Below, piece by piece: positions 1 to 12,000 of a DNA stretch of 64,000 bases (position 1 is its first letter; the number at the start of each line of letters is the position of its first letter). The translations under genes and the position numbers were made by a program. Location: contig CM063249.1 of assembly GCA_032158295.1 (NCBI GenBank), positions 1,830,501-1,894,500 on the forward strand. Reading direction: 5' to 3'. The DNA comes from Pycnopodia helianthoides. Taxonomy: Eukaryota > Echinodermata > Asteroidea > Forcipulatida > Asteriidae. The notes under the pieces were generated by a model. That model was given only the letters and a program-made list of their open reading frames with translations. It did not search any database and had not been told where the DNA came from.

Positions 1-903
1 ATAAAGGCATCTGACAATGGTATTTTGTCAAAATATAGCTTTATACATTTTTTTGAGTCGAATGTAAACAAAGCAAGTATAAAAGGTTACAGAAATAGTG
101 TTTGTATGTTATTTTATGACTTCAGAATAGGCCTCCCCTTAACCTTGGCACAAGACGGCGCTGTTCGTGACGTCAATCGAGGCGGGATATTTGAAGAGAG
201 AAAATGTGTAGTCTGGACCCGTACATTATGTCTGGGTACCTGATCGCTACGGCCTAAGCTCCTAGTTGAAGATGAAACGACAACGTAAAACAAGGGGAAT
301 GGGGAAGCGTGCAATTGTTTTTTTCACGATATAGGTGCAGCACTTGTTGAGGATAATTTAATCGTCGATTTTTACTGAGTGTGGTGCCTCGTGTACCAAC
401 ACTAAAACAGTTCCTGGCTGTACATGATTAACAGGAAAACGGTACATACTACAAATAAAGAGAACATTTGATGTATTCCCACGAGACGTTGCCTACAGTA
501 CAGCAGTACTACCGCTCGCAACTGAGGTCCATGTTTGCGGCTTTGCATGCAAAATTCAGTGACCCGTCCCCGGCCCCGAGCTGTGCAAGTGGACCGGCTT
601 CACGCGCGGGCTCAATAGGCTCCACATCACAACAAATTTTGTCATGTAGCCACGATCTGTTTTCAAGAAATTCTATCCACATATACGTACATTGAAACTT
701 GATTGTCCCAGTATTTAGAAAATCTAATTTCATTATAACTAGGTGATTTTTTCAGTGACAAACTGGGCCGTAAAACTGCTAGCCTACAACCCATGGAGTA
801 GAGGAAGGCTGAAGACTGTATCCACTCGGATACCATGCACGGTGAATCGCAGCCAACAAAACGTCGTGGCGCGAGCTAAAAAAATGCCCTTCAAAGTTAA
901 AAC
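1..903. other. No gene recognised
   Basis: Short frames only. There is GC-richer sequence around 545-625. It may be the degraded downstream part of the THAP-like gene that starts at 1101 on the minus strand, but I see no supporting motif. Confidence 0.3.
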
Positions 904-1101
904 TTACCCGGATTTTTTCACGTTTGGCAAATGCTGCTCTAGGTTCTTTACGTCTTTCAGGTTGCTTCTTCGACTTCGCACCAACTGGGAATATTGGGAG
1001 GCGTCATGTTTAAGAATCACTTTTCCTCTCAGTCAAATGTGTAGGCTGACCCCATCTTTGGTTGTTTTGTTGCATCCAGCAGCAATACACCTGGTCGGCA
1101 T
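904..1101 (-). pseudogene. THAP zinc-finger exon, disrupted
   Basis: Minus-strand ATG at 1101 reads MPTRCIAAGCNKTTKDGVSL then HI and an in-frame TGA (1035-1033). Beyond the stop the same frame continues with a VRSRRSNLK-like segment. MP-x2-C-x4-C followed by VSLH is the start of the THAP C2CH domain. The later C-x2-H-F is degraded (LEQHL). A good donor (GGTAAGT, plus 902-908) follows the domain, as in a real first exon. THAP domains are DNA-binding and are found in transcription factors and P-element-like transposases; which this was cannot be told. Confidence 0.5.
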
Positions 1102-1317
1102 TGCCGGAAAATTGTTTTTGTTCTGTTTTATAAACAACCCAAAACGTCAGGCTCACTACTTACTTGCACACATGTATACGTAGGCAAAGTCGAGGGCGTC
1201 GAGGGGGTTCGATGGGGGTCGATGTTCGATCGAGGCCTGTTCGATCAAAAAAAACCATCGCGTTACCTATTATTACTTACTATCCGTATTCGCCTATTCG
1301 GCTCTACCGACAACGTT

Positions 1318-1500
1318 TCTATAGTAAATAGGTTTTACAGTCACGTGATGTTATCACGTGATTTTATCACGTGACTGTGTGTTTGAGACGCCATATTGCC
1401 GGTTAATGACCAGCGGCAAGATCACAGTTCATGACCGTAACCATGACCGGCAAGATGGCTGCCGTTGCGGTAGGCGGGGCCAGTGACGTCAGCTGAAAAC
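1318..1500. promoter_or_regulatory. Promoter-like block with three E-boxes, YY1-like site, GC box and CRE
   Basis: Three CACGTG palindromes lie at 1342-1347, 1355-1360 and 1368-1373 in a 13-bp spacing. An AAGATGGCTGCC site (about 1452-1463), GGCGGGGCC and TGACGTCA follow within 50 bp. It is upstream of the minus-strand THAP-like ATG by 240-400 bp, so it may have driven that gene. Function is inferred from motifs only. Confidence 0.4.
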
Positions 1501-2457
1501 CAGGAAATCTGAAATGTCTCATGAACTAATTGACAGGCGGATAGAGAGATAGCATTTATTGTCTACAATCTTAAAAAATTATAAAAGTTTGATTTCCACT
1601 GGCAAATAGGTGAAACTACGATCGAACAATATGTATATATTATGCACACACAAAAGAAAAGCAATCAATTACGGTCTATCTACCATAACATTCAAAAATC
1701 GAAAATACAGTTTGTACACACAAAGTATAATGAACCTTAAAACATTAAAAAAAATACAGCACATACAGAAAATTAAAAGAAACAAACTAAAGATAAAAAG
1801 GCAGAAAATGATCTGGGGTCGACTAGGATCCCAGTTTAGCTTCCTACGTGAGCTGTTTAGGGATTATTTTACTCAAGGGAAGCTCAGTAGACGAAGGGGG
1901 GGGGCATAAACAGACCACAGGCCTATGGCTCTTTATGGAATATTCTAACTAGCACAGATAGTGTGAATGTGGTACAACCCTTGTGAACAATTTACCGGAT
2001 AATCGAGACATCTTCTAACATTTTGTCCTGATCTAGACAAAGTAACGGTAGTAAAATACCCGTTACCCCCGTATTCATAGCCGTGACTCACTTGACAAGT
2101 ATGCACATTTTCGTGGGAAGTACAGTCATGTATAGTTCGGGTCCAGCATTGTGAAGCTCTCTGTTGGAACGAGTGTTGGCTGTGATAAGAACCGACGTTC
2201 CGAACCTTGCTGTGCTGTCTTCAGGAGAACATTTATATACTTTAACCGTCACTTCAGGGAATAGACATACAGAAAGTGTAGAATATTTACCTAGTGTGGT
2301 CGGCGCATCATCGGCCTCGCCTGCAAAACATGTCTTCTGTGGCAGCTAATCGAGCTGCTTCTCTCGCATCCAGGACGTCGGTGGTTCCAGTCCTGGCATT
2401 GTAATGCACCATGGACATTCCTCCACCGATGCTTATAAAAGTTATATACCATGCCCA
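1501..2457. other. No gene recognised
   Basis: AT-rich sequence with no recognisable domain or repeat of the families listed here; a short G run at 1896-1904. Confidence 0.3.
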
Positions 2458-2585
2458 ATATGGGGCAGAGGGTCCCCCCCCAATGTTCCCATACTATAAC
2501 ACACTATTTTCCTCTTGTATAGAACTCCCCCCCCCCTAAAATCCTCAAAAGAATTCCTGAGATTCCAAGCACTCTGCCCCATATC
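2458..2585. mobile_element. Small inverted-repeat element
   Basis: ATATGGGGCAGAG at 2459-2471 is matched by its reverse complement at 2573-2585, enclosing C-rich tracts. It has the form of a miniature element; no target duplication could be fixed. Confidence 0.4.
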
Positions 2586-2602
2586 GAGCACCGATTGGAT
2601 GC

Positions 2603-3003
2603 TTAAAGGAACATTACAGAATTGGTAAGAAAAAAACTTGTACAAAAATTTACTTTTTGATCACAGATTTACATAAAACTTACACGGTCTAATGATGATG
2701 ATGATAGTAGAAAACATCCCTTGAAATATTTCTGTCCGAAATGCCATATTTGATGAGAAATTAATAAACAAATTTTCCGATTGGAGTTTATCACTCAGTG
2801 AGCGTTTTATTCATTTGTTGAATCTATATGGTTTCATGCAAAATGTGTAATCGGTTTTTCACTATTTTCTCGTGACCCAGATGGCCGATCGATCTCAAAC
2901 TTATACAGGTTTGTCAGTTTATGTGTATTGTGGATTACATAGAGTGCTTACACTGCCAGCAACTGTTTTGTTAGCAAAAACCAATTCTGTAATGTTCCTT
3001 TAA
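2603..3003 (+). mobile_element. Family A TTAA inverted-repeat element, copy 1
   Basis: It begins TTAAAGGAACATTACAGAAT and ends with the matching inverse (ATGTTCCTTTAA), about 400 bp. The body holds a CACTATTTTCTCGTGACC segment and an inner palindrome around CGCTCAGTGAGCG. Five other copies lie in the window. It is non-coding and so non-autonomous. Confidence 0.85.
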
Positions 3004-3127
3004 GCTTTGTGGATTATGCAACGCAAGACAAAGAAGTGCTGCTACAGCAGCATCGGTAGCTGAACCCACCTTTCACAAGAATGTCCCTACTAAGCGACAA
3101 TATTTCCAAACTACTCATAGACTTTTG

Positions 3128-3625
3128 AAACCTCCCGGGTCCGAATTGTCCCGGATTCCTGGTCCCAGGGGACCCGACCCATGTCAGGGTCAGGATGACC
3201 CGGAAACTGGTTAAACAATTTGATTTTAACTAAGATTCTGCGCGTCAGTTTGGCAAACTCCTGGGTAATTTTGACACGAGTTTGAGGTCATACTGACCCA
3301 GAAATGGGTCAGGCCTCTCAAGGGACCCAGAATCCAGGGCCCAATTTCATAGAGCTGCTAAGCACAAAAATTTGCTTAGCATGAAATTCCTTCCTTGATA
3401 AAAACAGGGTTACCAACCAAATTTCCATGTGTTGAATATTGCTTGTTACTGGTATTCAGCTGTTGTTTGCTTATCCTGAAAATCACGTGGAAATATGGTT
3501 GGTAATCCTATATTTATCAATGACGAAATTTCATGCTAAGCAAATTTTTGTGCTTAGCAGCTCTATGAAATTGGGCCCAGGTCAACTCGGACCTGGCATT
3601 TTTATGCAGTCAGAAATATTATAAG
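3128..3625 (+). repeat. Family E repeat (GGGTCA/TGACCC palindromes), interrupted
   Basis: The repeat is built of TGACCC..GGGTCA palindromes and matches 60190-60430 in order (GACCCGGAAACT, GATTCTGCG, ATACTGACCCA). It is split by the element at 3337-3578. Confidence 0.6.
3337..3578. mobile_element. MITE with long terminal inverted repeats, nested in family E
   Basis: The ends read GGGCCCAATTTCATAGAGCT and its reverse complement. The inverted arms extend about 90 bp on each side (TGCTAAGCACAAAAATTTGC, then GGTTACCAACC). It is 242 bp and non-coding. Confidence 0.8.
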
Positions 3626-4789
3626 TGTTATTGAGTTGTTAACAATCCAGCTATCGTGCAAATAAAAATCAGTCACTGCGAGGATTTACCCCGTGTAGGT
3701 TGTTAGCCCTACTGGTAGCTGAACTCACGAAATCACTAAGTTAATAAGTAATACATTTTTTCAATCAAATATTTTCAATAAGAATTGTCTATTGTCAGTG
3801 GCCAGACACGGTATTAGGACTTGGTAAAGTTTAGAATTAGAGCCATTGGTTTTGTACATAGATACAAAAAGCGCAATGAACGATGTCATAGTGACGTCGT
3901 CCGGCATTTAAGGCCAACAAACAGATATACAGCGGACATATCCTTTTTGAGATATGGTGGTCTCAAGATTGGCTAATTGAATATTCATGTCAATATAACT
4001 AAGTAAACTAATTATTTAAGTTAAGCTAATTACAATTAACTATAACGTCATGACCTAAGCTTTAATATGATTTTTGGAGGCCACAAATTCTTGTTCAAAT
4101 CAAATGGGATTTTTGACGAAAGGAAAGAATAATAATGATAAGAAGAAAAACACATACAAAACCTGACGAAAACAAAAGCTGTTCCGACTACTATGTTGGA
4201 AAAGCTATGGTAAACGTCGCGTTGCCTGAAATGCGCACTTATATATTACACATCACATTACATTGTCTCCCCCCCCCCCGAGATAATGGATTAACCAAGA
4301 TTATTGTGTTGATGACGTCAGGTGATTTGGGTCAATGGTTGGCACTTACGACACTACAAGTAGACCGGTAAGGCAGGAGATTCTCCCTTTTGAATCAACT
4401 TCCTTCAGCCCTGTTACTAGACTGGTCCCCTGTCCTTATCCTCAAGAATAAGGACAGGCACCGATTTGTTAATCACAATGATGGTCACTGCTATACTGGT
4501 CCCCTGTCTTTATCTGAAAGACCGCAATGGGATGCGAGGTCAAAGGTGCGTTTGTCAGGATTCGTCCAAACGCTCGAAGCTGGTCTCTGGCGTTATTCAC
4601 GAGCCTCGAAGTGTGACGTCAGATGCTCGGGCTACCCTGTTACATACACAGGAGACAAAAACCCCAACGACACATGCATGTCGACGACGACTACCAACAA
4701 TTTCGACCAATAACTATACAGTACTGTTTTACTTTTGAATACAAATAAACAAACCAAACTACATAAATTCATCATCAGATAAAATCGTT
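3626..4789. other. No gene recognised
   Basis: The open frames at 4135-4738 show no domain and no splice logic. CRE-like TGACGTCA occurs near 4314. The stretch 4390-4520 holds a short imperfect duplication (TGGTCCCCTGTC twice). Confidence 0.3.
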
Positions 4790-5881
4790 AATATATATTT
4801 TATTATTAAAAAACGGCATTTTTGTCAGATTAATTATTCAAGACCACATAAAAAGCAATCTTATTTATAAAAAAACAAACAAAACCAAAACAAATATATA
4901 ATACGTGTATATACAAAATAGTAAGGGTCCTAATGCAAACATGACTTGTTCTGAATAAAAAACATTCATTGCATAAAAATAACTTTACCTCATTATGAAT
5001 GTCTAAACCAAAAGAAATTCAAGAAGAGTTTTCAAATCTGTCAAATTGTATCAACATTTCCAAGGAATAACTTTCTGCGGGACTTGCAATCTACGTTGGT
5101 ACGAATACAAAAAGTGCAAGTGGATGATAAAGTATATCAAAACGTAACCCGTGAAGATGTGTTATAAACAGCCAACACTGTACATTATTTTCCATGTGAG
5201 ACTATACAATTAAATGAGATGTAACAAAAATACATTTAACATCAATTTAGAGTACAATGGTATTTCACATAACTAACAATTTTAGCAGCATCTCTTAAAA
5301 TGACTTAATCTTCTTAAAATGTTTTACCTTTCTTATTAAAGATACACGTCTTCACTTTTATTTCCCCAACTTTCGGATCTTTAAGTTATGAGCGAGTCAT
5401 AAATTTAAAATCATGTGAACGTGGGAACGTTTTCTTTGAAAAATTATTAACATAATTATAAATGTATGTTTACCTTTATATGCAAGTCAATGTAAAGCCA
5501 AATTCCGTCTTTCATTATACTTTTTGAAGTAGAACTGGAATCAAACCTAAAATGATTATCTTCGGAAGCCTTCATGTAATTTGATTTGTTTTTACTAAAA
5601 GAGACAGGAAAAGTTATAGATTTGTGATCCGCATCTAGAAATTCACAACATTCTTTTAAACTATGATTGACTTCAAGGATGGTTGCCCAGATTCCGGTCG
5701 CAATGTAAACATGTCGGAACTTACAGAACTAATGCTGTGCCGTTCGGGTCAAAACAAAAGAAAGTTACTTCCCTAAAATCGCTAAGGAGGGTCTTCAGCT
5801 CTGTGAGTTTTACACTTGCCAAAAAAGTAATCAAATGTGTAAATTATGTAATGCATTAAAAATACAAAAACACAAGATATC
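4790..5881 (-). other. Probable 3' UTR and downstream flank of the GGT-like gene
   Basis: This AT-rich stretch has no open frame. AATAAA-type signals in the gene's sense occur at 5357-5362 and 4799-4804, so the transcript may end near either. I saw no repeat of the families found elsewhere. Confidence 0.4.
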
Positions 5882-6040
5882 CTAGAGTATCGCGTATCCA
5901 GAACTGGCTACCCGCCGCGAGTCTGAGTTGGTGTACCACCTATCTTTCTTCGTCTTCATAATCATGTTAACTGATGACGTCAGAGGAGGAGCTGAAGCGT
6001 CCCCTATATGTCCCTTTGATGTTAAACCAGTCTTAATATT
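5882..6040 (-). CDS. GGT-like exon 13 (C-terminus and stop)
   Basis: After a strong polypyrimidine tract and TTACAG the exon encodes NIKTGLTSKGHIGD, then MIMKTKKDRWYTNSDSRRVA and SSGYAIL before TAG at 5884-5882. The GL-GH spacing and the SDSR motif near the end match GGT C-termini (ASDSRKGG in human GGT1). It is 52 codons plus stop. Confidence 0.92.
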   Translation of the reverse strand, partial: NIKTGLTSKGHIGDASAPPLTSSVNMIMKTKKDRWYTNSDSRRVASSGYAIL

Positions 6041-9000
6041 CTGTAAGAAAAAAAAAAGGGAAAAGTCAAAAAGTTGCAAAGCAGTGTGTTAAAATAGGCA
6101 ATTATTACTATTTTTTCTTTTTCACAAAGTCTTATAAAATGCATATGGTTAGAAAGATGTTTTGAAAGTAGAATACAATGATCCACAAAAATATGCCTCG
6201 ACATTGCGTGGTTTTTCTTTAACTTTGCGAACTAACACGGTCGGCCACGCAATTTCGAGGCATATTTGTGTGGATCATTGTATTCTACTTTTAAAACATC
6301 TTTCTAACCATATGCATTTTACAACAAACTGTTTACAAATGCGTTTTATAGACCAACTCGGCCGATTCAAGGCAACGTGTACCTTTAAGAGTTCAATTTC
6401 AACTTGGGTTTTTGTAAAAAAAAAAAAATATAATAATAAAAAAATAAATAAATACAACTGGACAACAGTCTGAAGACTACACAAGTCAAGTCTACAAACA
6501 TAAAAATATTCCAGAGTTCCCTAAATAACAGCCTCCCCAGAACTCAACAACTGATATAGGGTTATATAAACCTGAATGAATGTAAGCTGAACCCTTTGAA
6601 ATTAATGAAAATATCGTCAAGCAATCACGTCACAACGGCCATCAAAAGTACTGCGCGTATACACAGGCAGCATGGAAATACAAAACCCAGACATAACCGC
6701 CAGGTTGTAAATTGGATCAGTTCAATTTTCAATTCAATTCGACATTTATTTCCATGTTGGTGAAAATGCAAGAAACAAAGAAGGAATTCAGAACAGTTAT
6801 TTCAATCAAAGACAACAATAAGAACTGACTAGGGGAAAAAATAATAATGAAATGGATCAGGAGCGAACAAGGGCATTTTCAGAAGTCAACAGGAGGCCTG
6901 TATTGAAATACCCACTGACAAATACAAACTGACACGATCCAAAGCAAGAACAAAAGCAACAAACAAACAGATATTAACATTTAACTTAAAGATGAGTACA
7001 CATTGCACGAATATAATTTAACAATAATAACAATTTAAGGCAATAATAATAACAATGACAAGAAGAAATTGTGCAATATGACAAAATGAATATTACATGA
7101 CAGAAACAGTTTGGCAACAAGGCAGATATGCATAGAGAAGAAAGAATGGATCCCAAGCTGAGTATTGGGAAACCAACAATGTTCTAAAAGTGGCCTTGAA
7201 CCGAGTTAGTAGTCCTTACTGAATTTCTTGACAAACCGGTGAACGAATAAATACCCACACCCTTCATCTCTTTAACGCCAGACTTACCTCTGGTAGATCT
7301 TTCTCATGTTTGTACGTCACTTTTCCATCGTTGGGGTTAACTCTGAGTGAATTCGAGACCTTTCCATCGCGGCAATGACATTCTCCTCGAACCAGAGAGA
7401 TTGCATCGCCATCTACGGGATGAGGAAAGTTACACGTGTAATTACGAACCTATGAATTAAGCTTGTGCGGGGATCGGTGGAGTCCACATGAGCCTTGGGG
7501 CAACCCAAATGGGGCCCATAAATGCACAAGCGCCACCTTAAAAATATACTGCAATGCACCTTGGAAAACCGAGTACTGTTAAAGAATAAATGAAGCTACA
7601 AAAATGGACGTCATGCTGTAGTTACATGTATCAATGCTAGTGTAACCAGCGGAAATGGTCCACGCGGTTGATCAACTAAAATAGCGTTGGGAGAGCTTAC
7701 CTATCAATATAATGTTTGAGAAGGATCCGTCGCGAATTGTTTTAGACAGTTGAGACAAAAATAAATAAAAAGAGTCTAAAACCAAATTTTATGTTTCACA
7801 CTATTTAATAAGGTAACGTTAAATTCCCTTCTCCTACACCAGGTTTGTTAGTGGTGTACCGCATTGCTTCAAAATCAGCGCGCCACGATGGCTGCCGGTG
7901 CAGCTTGGACTCATATTTCACCCAGAATCCTCTGCGTGCCGATCATACGCATTGTGTCATGAATATGGGCTATTATTGTGATGATGACGTCGGGTGAGTA
8001 CGTTCAATACAAAAGTAATAATAATAATAATAGTGGCTTCTTATATAGCGCTCATATCCGTCACTCAGTGACGCTCAAGGCGCTTCAACAGTCAGTATTT
8101 TCCTGCAAGGTATATATGTGGAGCTACTTTTTGAAGTTTGAGACCTATTCCTTTACATAGCACAATGTAATGGTTTACAAGGTGCTGTGGCGCAATATGC
8201 TGCCAATCAAACCAGGAACACCGGGGCGAACCCCTTCTCTTTTCGATAAGTGCACTGGGTTCTTTTACGTGCATTACACAACACACGGGACCAACGGCTT
8301 TACGTCCCATCCGAAGGACGAAGCAATAATGAGTAGGATTTGAAACTTTGCATGGTGGAAATACGATATGGAAAAGGGTTTGCGGTGACAACCATGTAAT
8401 ACTGTCTCTTATTGAGTTGGGGTGGTTCTGAAAAGAACCGTTGGTTAACTCGACGTTTCGATCAGTATGCTCTGATCGTCTTCTGGAGAAAGCCTTGACT
8501 CTGATGCTGGATGCTTCTTAAGTACTGAGGAAGTGGATTAGCTTGGTGATGCACGAAGGCGGGAAGTAGAAGCGGGAAAAAAAGCAATAATGGTCAAGTG
8601 TCTTGCTTAAGGACACAAGTGTCACGACTGGGTCTCGAACCCACACTCTGCTGAACAGAAACACCAGAGCATGAGTCCGGTGCTCTTATCCGCTCGGCCA
8701 CGACACGCCACAAGTAGTTTCAAATAAATGTGGACAGTGCTATTCGGAAGTAACTAAGATTTCACAATAATAAGAAGTTGAGTAAGGGTGACTATAACGC
8801 TTACCATAGCAGTTGATGTGATCATTTCGGATCCCCCTGATGCACCAACCACGGCCTTCACATCGCCCGATGACTCTACAAATACCATCGGAGACATGGA
8901 CGATAGGGGTCGCTTCCCCGCCTCTATATAGTTCATCGGTGATGGGTCTAGACTGTCTATTTTCGGGCTGCTTTGTAACGTAAAATCGCCCATACCAGCG

Positions 9001-12000
9001 TTGAATACGATACCGGTGCGGTTGCCTCGCGTTTTGGCGCCAAAACTAAAAATCAAAAATAAATATCATGTCAATTTATCAGTATTAAATTTCAGCAAAG
9101 CAAAAACCCTCGTTTATTTCAAAACCAAAACTACATTATAAGAGTACAGTATTATAAAGAGCACGTTATAAAGAGCTTCTTCTTATAAAGAGTACATTTG
9201 GAAGTCCCAAATCTCATTTCTGATTTGTGTTTCTTTGTTTTGATGTCCTCTTATAACATCTTTTCTATCATAAAGAGGTAAAATTGCCAGTCCTGGTGAT
9301 CTTGTTATAACGAGAGTCGACTGTATAAACCACACATGCAACGTTGAATTGATTACAAACATTAAGGACATCGCTTCAATCATTCCATACCTACTTAAAT
9401 ACTTAATTATTAGTTTCAAACATGATAATTTATATTAATATGCAAATACTAGATGCATTTGCAAAGTAGAGAGAAATGGAAAAGCCAGATTTCACCACGT
9501 GATTATATTCTGCGACAATGCACGCACTAAAAGCATTCGATATTCGATGTTTTTAATTTCTTCTCAACGGATTTGTCTTGTTTTAATTACCGAAGTACTT
9601 TCCTAAAAGAGTATAGAACAAAATGTCTTCTTGTTTAAAAAAAAAAAACCTTCATAAACACAAGAGAATATTAAATGACATACTCGAGGCTGATTGAGGT
9701 TGTGTAGGAGGCAGCATTTCCAGCGCTGTCTACAACAGATACATGAGTAGCGCCACCAGGGGCATCAGACTGTGCGGCGTACTTGCTTCCATAATAACCA
9801 ATCTCCTGAGCGGTCTCACTGATCTCTTCACGCTTTTCAACACTTACAGATTCCGACGTCATCTCATTGACCACCTATGATAATACAAAATATATATAGA
9901 TTTATATTCGTAAAGCTTAATAATTGTGTCTCTCGACTGTCAGGTTCTGGTTGCCAGGTCATCGGTTGTGGGCTCGATTCCCGGTCATGACATCATGTTC
10001 TTAAGCAAGGCAATTAACCATACTCTCTTAACCAAGGTGATTATACGAGAACCTGCGGGGCTGTACGCTCCACAGGGAGTTAAGGAAATTTTAGGGCTGG
10101 CCCCAGTATGTCTGATGACTGGGGATATTATGTTAGGCGCTTTGTTGACTTTTTTTTGTCAATAAACTTAAGAAAAAATGACCTTAAGTTCAGAAAATTT
10201 GAACTGCAGTTCGCAATTAAGAGTTATATTTGAAACCATTTTTACGTTAGGTCAGAGATTTGTAACTTTTTTCCACATTCATTAGGACACTATTGGAAAA
10301 TGAGTGTATCTCAAACCTGAATTTTCTATTGGAGTTGGAGACCCTCTTAAAAATTAAGCCAAGAGTCTTGCTGGTAACATCAAGATTATTAACAGTGGTT
10401 TAGCTTCCGAATAGGTCAATACTAATGCTGAAATCATGTAATAACATGCCTTTAATAATCAAAAACACAAAACTCTTCTCTGTAACATACTGAGCGTACC
10501 TCGTCTACGGTATCTACAAAATCAGGGTCCCCCAACTCGCTCCGTTTAGCGAAGGCGAACTTGAAAGCTTCCAACATACGATGATACGTCTCTACAACGT
10601 TGTCAGGCTCACTACTCCGCCACGAGAAGTCGTAGCCTACGGACACAAATTTAAGGCAGGAATTATAAAAAATATCAAAAATAAATTGTGTTTTTCATCA
10701 CATCAAGAAAGTAAAGTATTTTGACCTCCTTACAACAATCAGGTGTATACAGATACCATGAATAGTTAAGAGTAAAACGAAACAGTCGATGAGTATATGA
10801 AAGAAACAAGTCAGGGTGCCGAAGGGTCATCACACCGTTGATCAAGTCCAAGTAAGACAACAATCGATTCAATTCCCGTATAAGACAACAGATTCTATAT
10901 CAACGAGACCTATTTCACCTGACAAAACAAGCCCATATTATAGGCAGCTTTTCTCATTAGACGTTTATGCCCATAATATGAGTTGCTTTGAGCTAGTTTC
11001 TCCTTGATGATTTATGCAAGAAAAGTTTACTAATTGGGCTTGGCTTTTACTTCTAAGTTCAAAGATTAAGGTCTTCTCAGAGTTAAAAGTTTCTGTCATA
11101 AGAAACAGATAATGGGTGATTTTTTTGAAAATTTCACACAAACGTTTGCCAGCTTTGGAGCTGGAAGTAGCGAAAATGCTGGGCGTACAGCAGATTCGCA
11201 CGCGTGTGATGCGCAATGATTTACCTTTCCCATGAAATATATAAATTGCCAAACTCTCTGGCAATTGCCAACCGAAAGGTTGCAACACTGGAATAAGAAT
11301 AAAAATGCTTTACACTTATCAAAATTCATGCTTTTACACTTACCTTTTAAAATATTAAGTATATAAGTTGTAACAATTCCGCAAGAAGGTGGAGGGGGTG
11401 CGTAGGTCGTAATGCCCCCGGACATATAAAGTTGACCGCCGCCAAGCTCGATAGACACGGGCTCCTTAACGAGAGCTTTGTAACTCTTCAAATCGTCCAA
11501 GGTAATATTTCCCCCTGTAACGAATAGTTCAAAATGGTATTTGGCTATGAATGAAGTTAAGACATCATTACAAAAAATTCGAGCTAATTATTTGTAGAGG
11601 TTTGAAGAGAAAACAACAATAAGCTGTATGAACGAGTATGGGATATTTAGATCATTGTTGGATCAACAAAGAAAACTAGACTAGAACGGTTTTGAATTTT
11701 CCGATGCTCTACCAACTGAGCTATCTGGCAGTACGTTGGTGGTGTCCTATTAATTGTTAAATCCAATTCTTAGGACTTTGTTCCAAGCCTCTGGTTAGGC
11801 TCCGGCTCCGTGTGATGTTGGAAGCACCGTGCAAACTGCACACTGCTCCAAAACTGATGACGAAGCCAAAGCCGGATCCGGAGCCCAAGCCGAGGTTTGG
11901 AAAAGGCCCTATCAACGAGAAACAATGCGCAACTATACATGCCAGACTTTCACACTCTACTGCCCCCCCCAAAAAAAAATACCTTACCTGCCTCTGTGAC

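Noticed and set aside
743..1183. 146-codon plus-strand open frame
   Set aside because: It is the antisense of the THAP-like segment and has no domain of its own.
7288..7412. Alternative reading of exon 12 as a separate Cys-containing exon (GECHCRDGK)
   Set aside because: That frame does not join exon 11 in phase, while phase 0 gives clear GGT sequence up to the frameshift.
7690..7784. Possible extra minus-strand exon with donor GATAG|GTAAGC
   Set aside because: It would put the wrong phase into exon 12 and has no GGT similarity; exon 11 joins exon 12 directly.
8615..8705. Candidate tRNA-Leu/Ser gene
   Set aside because: A and B boxes are good but acceptor and anticodon stems are not complementary enough and a SINE body follows.
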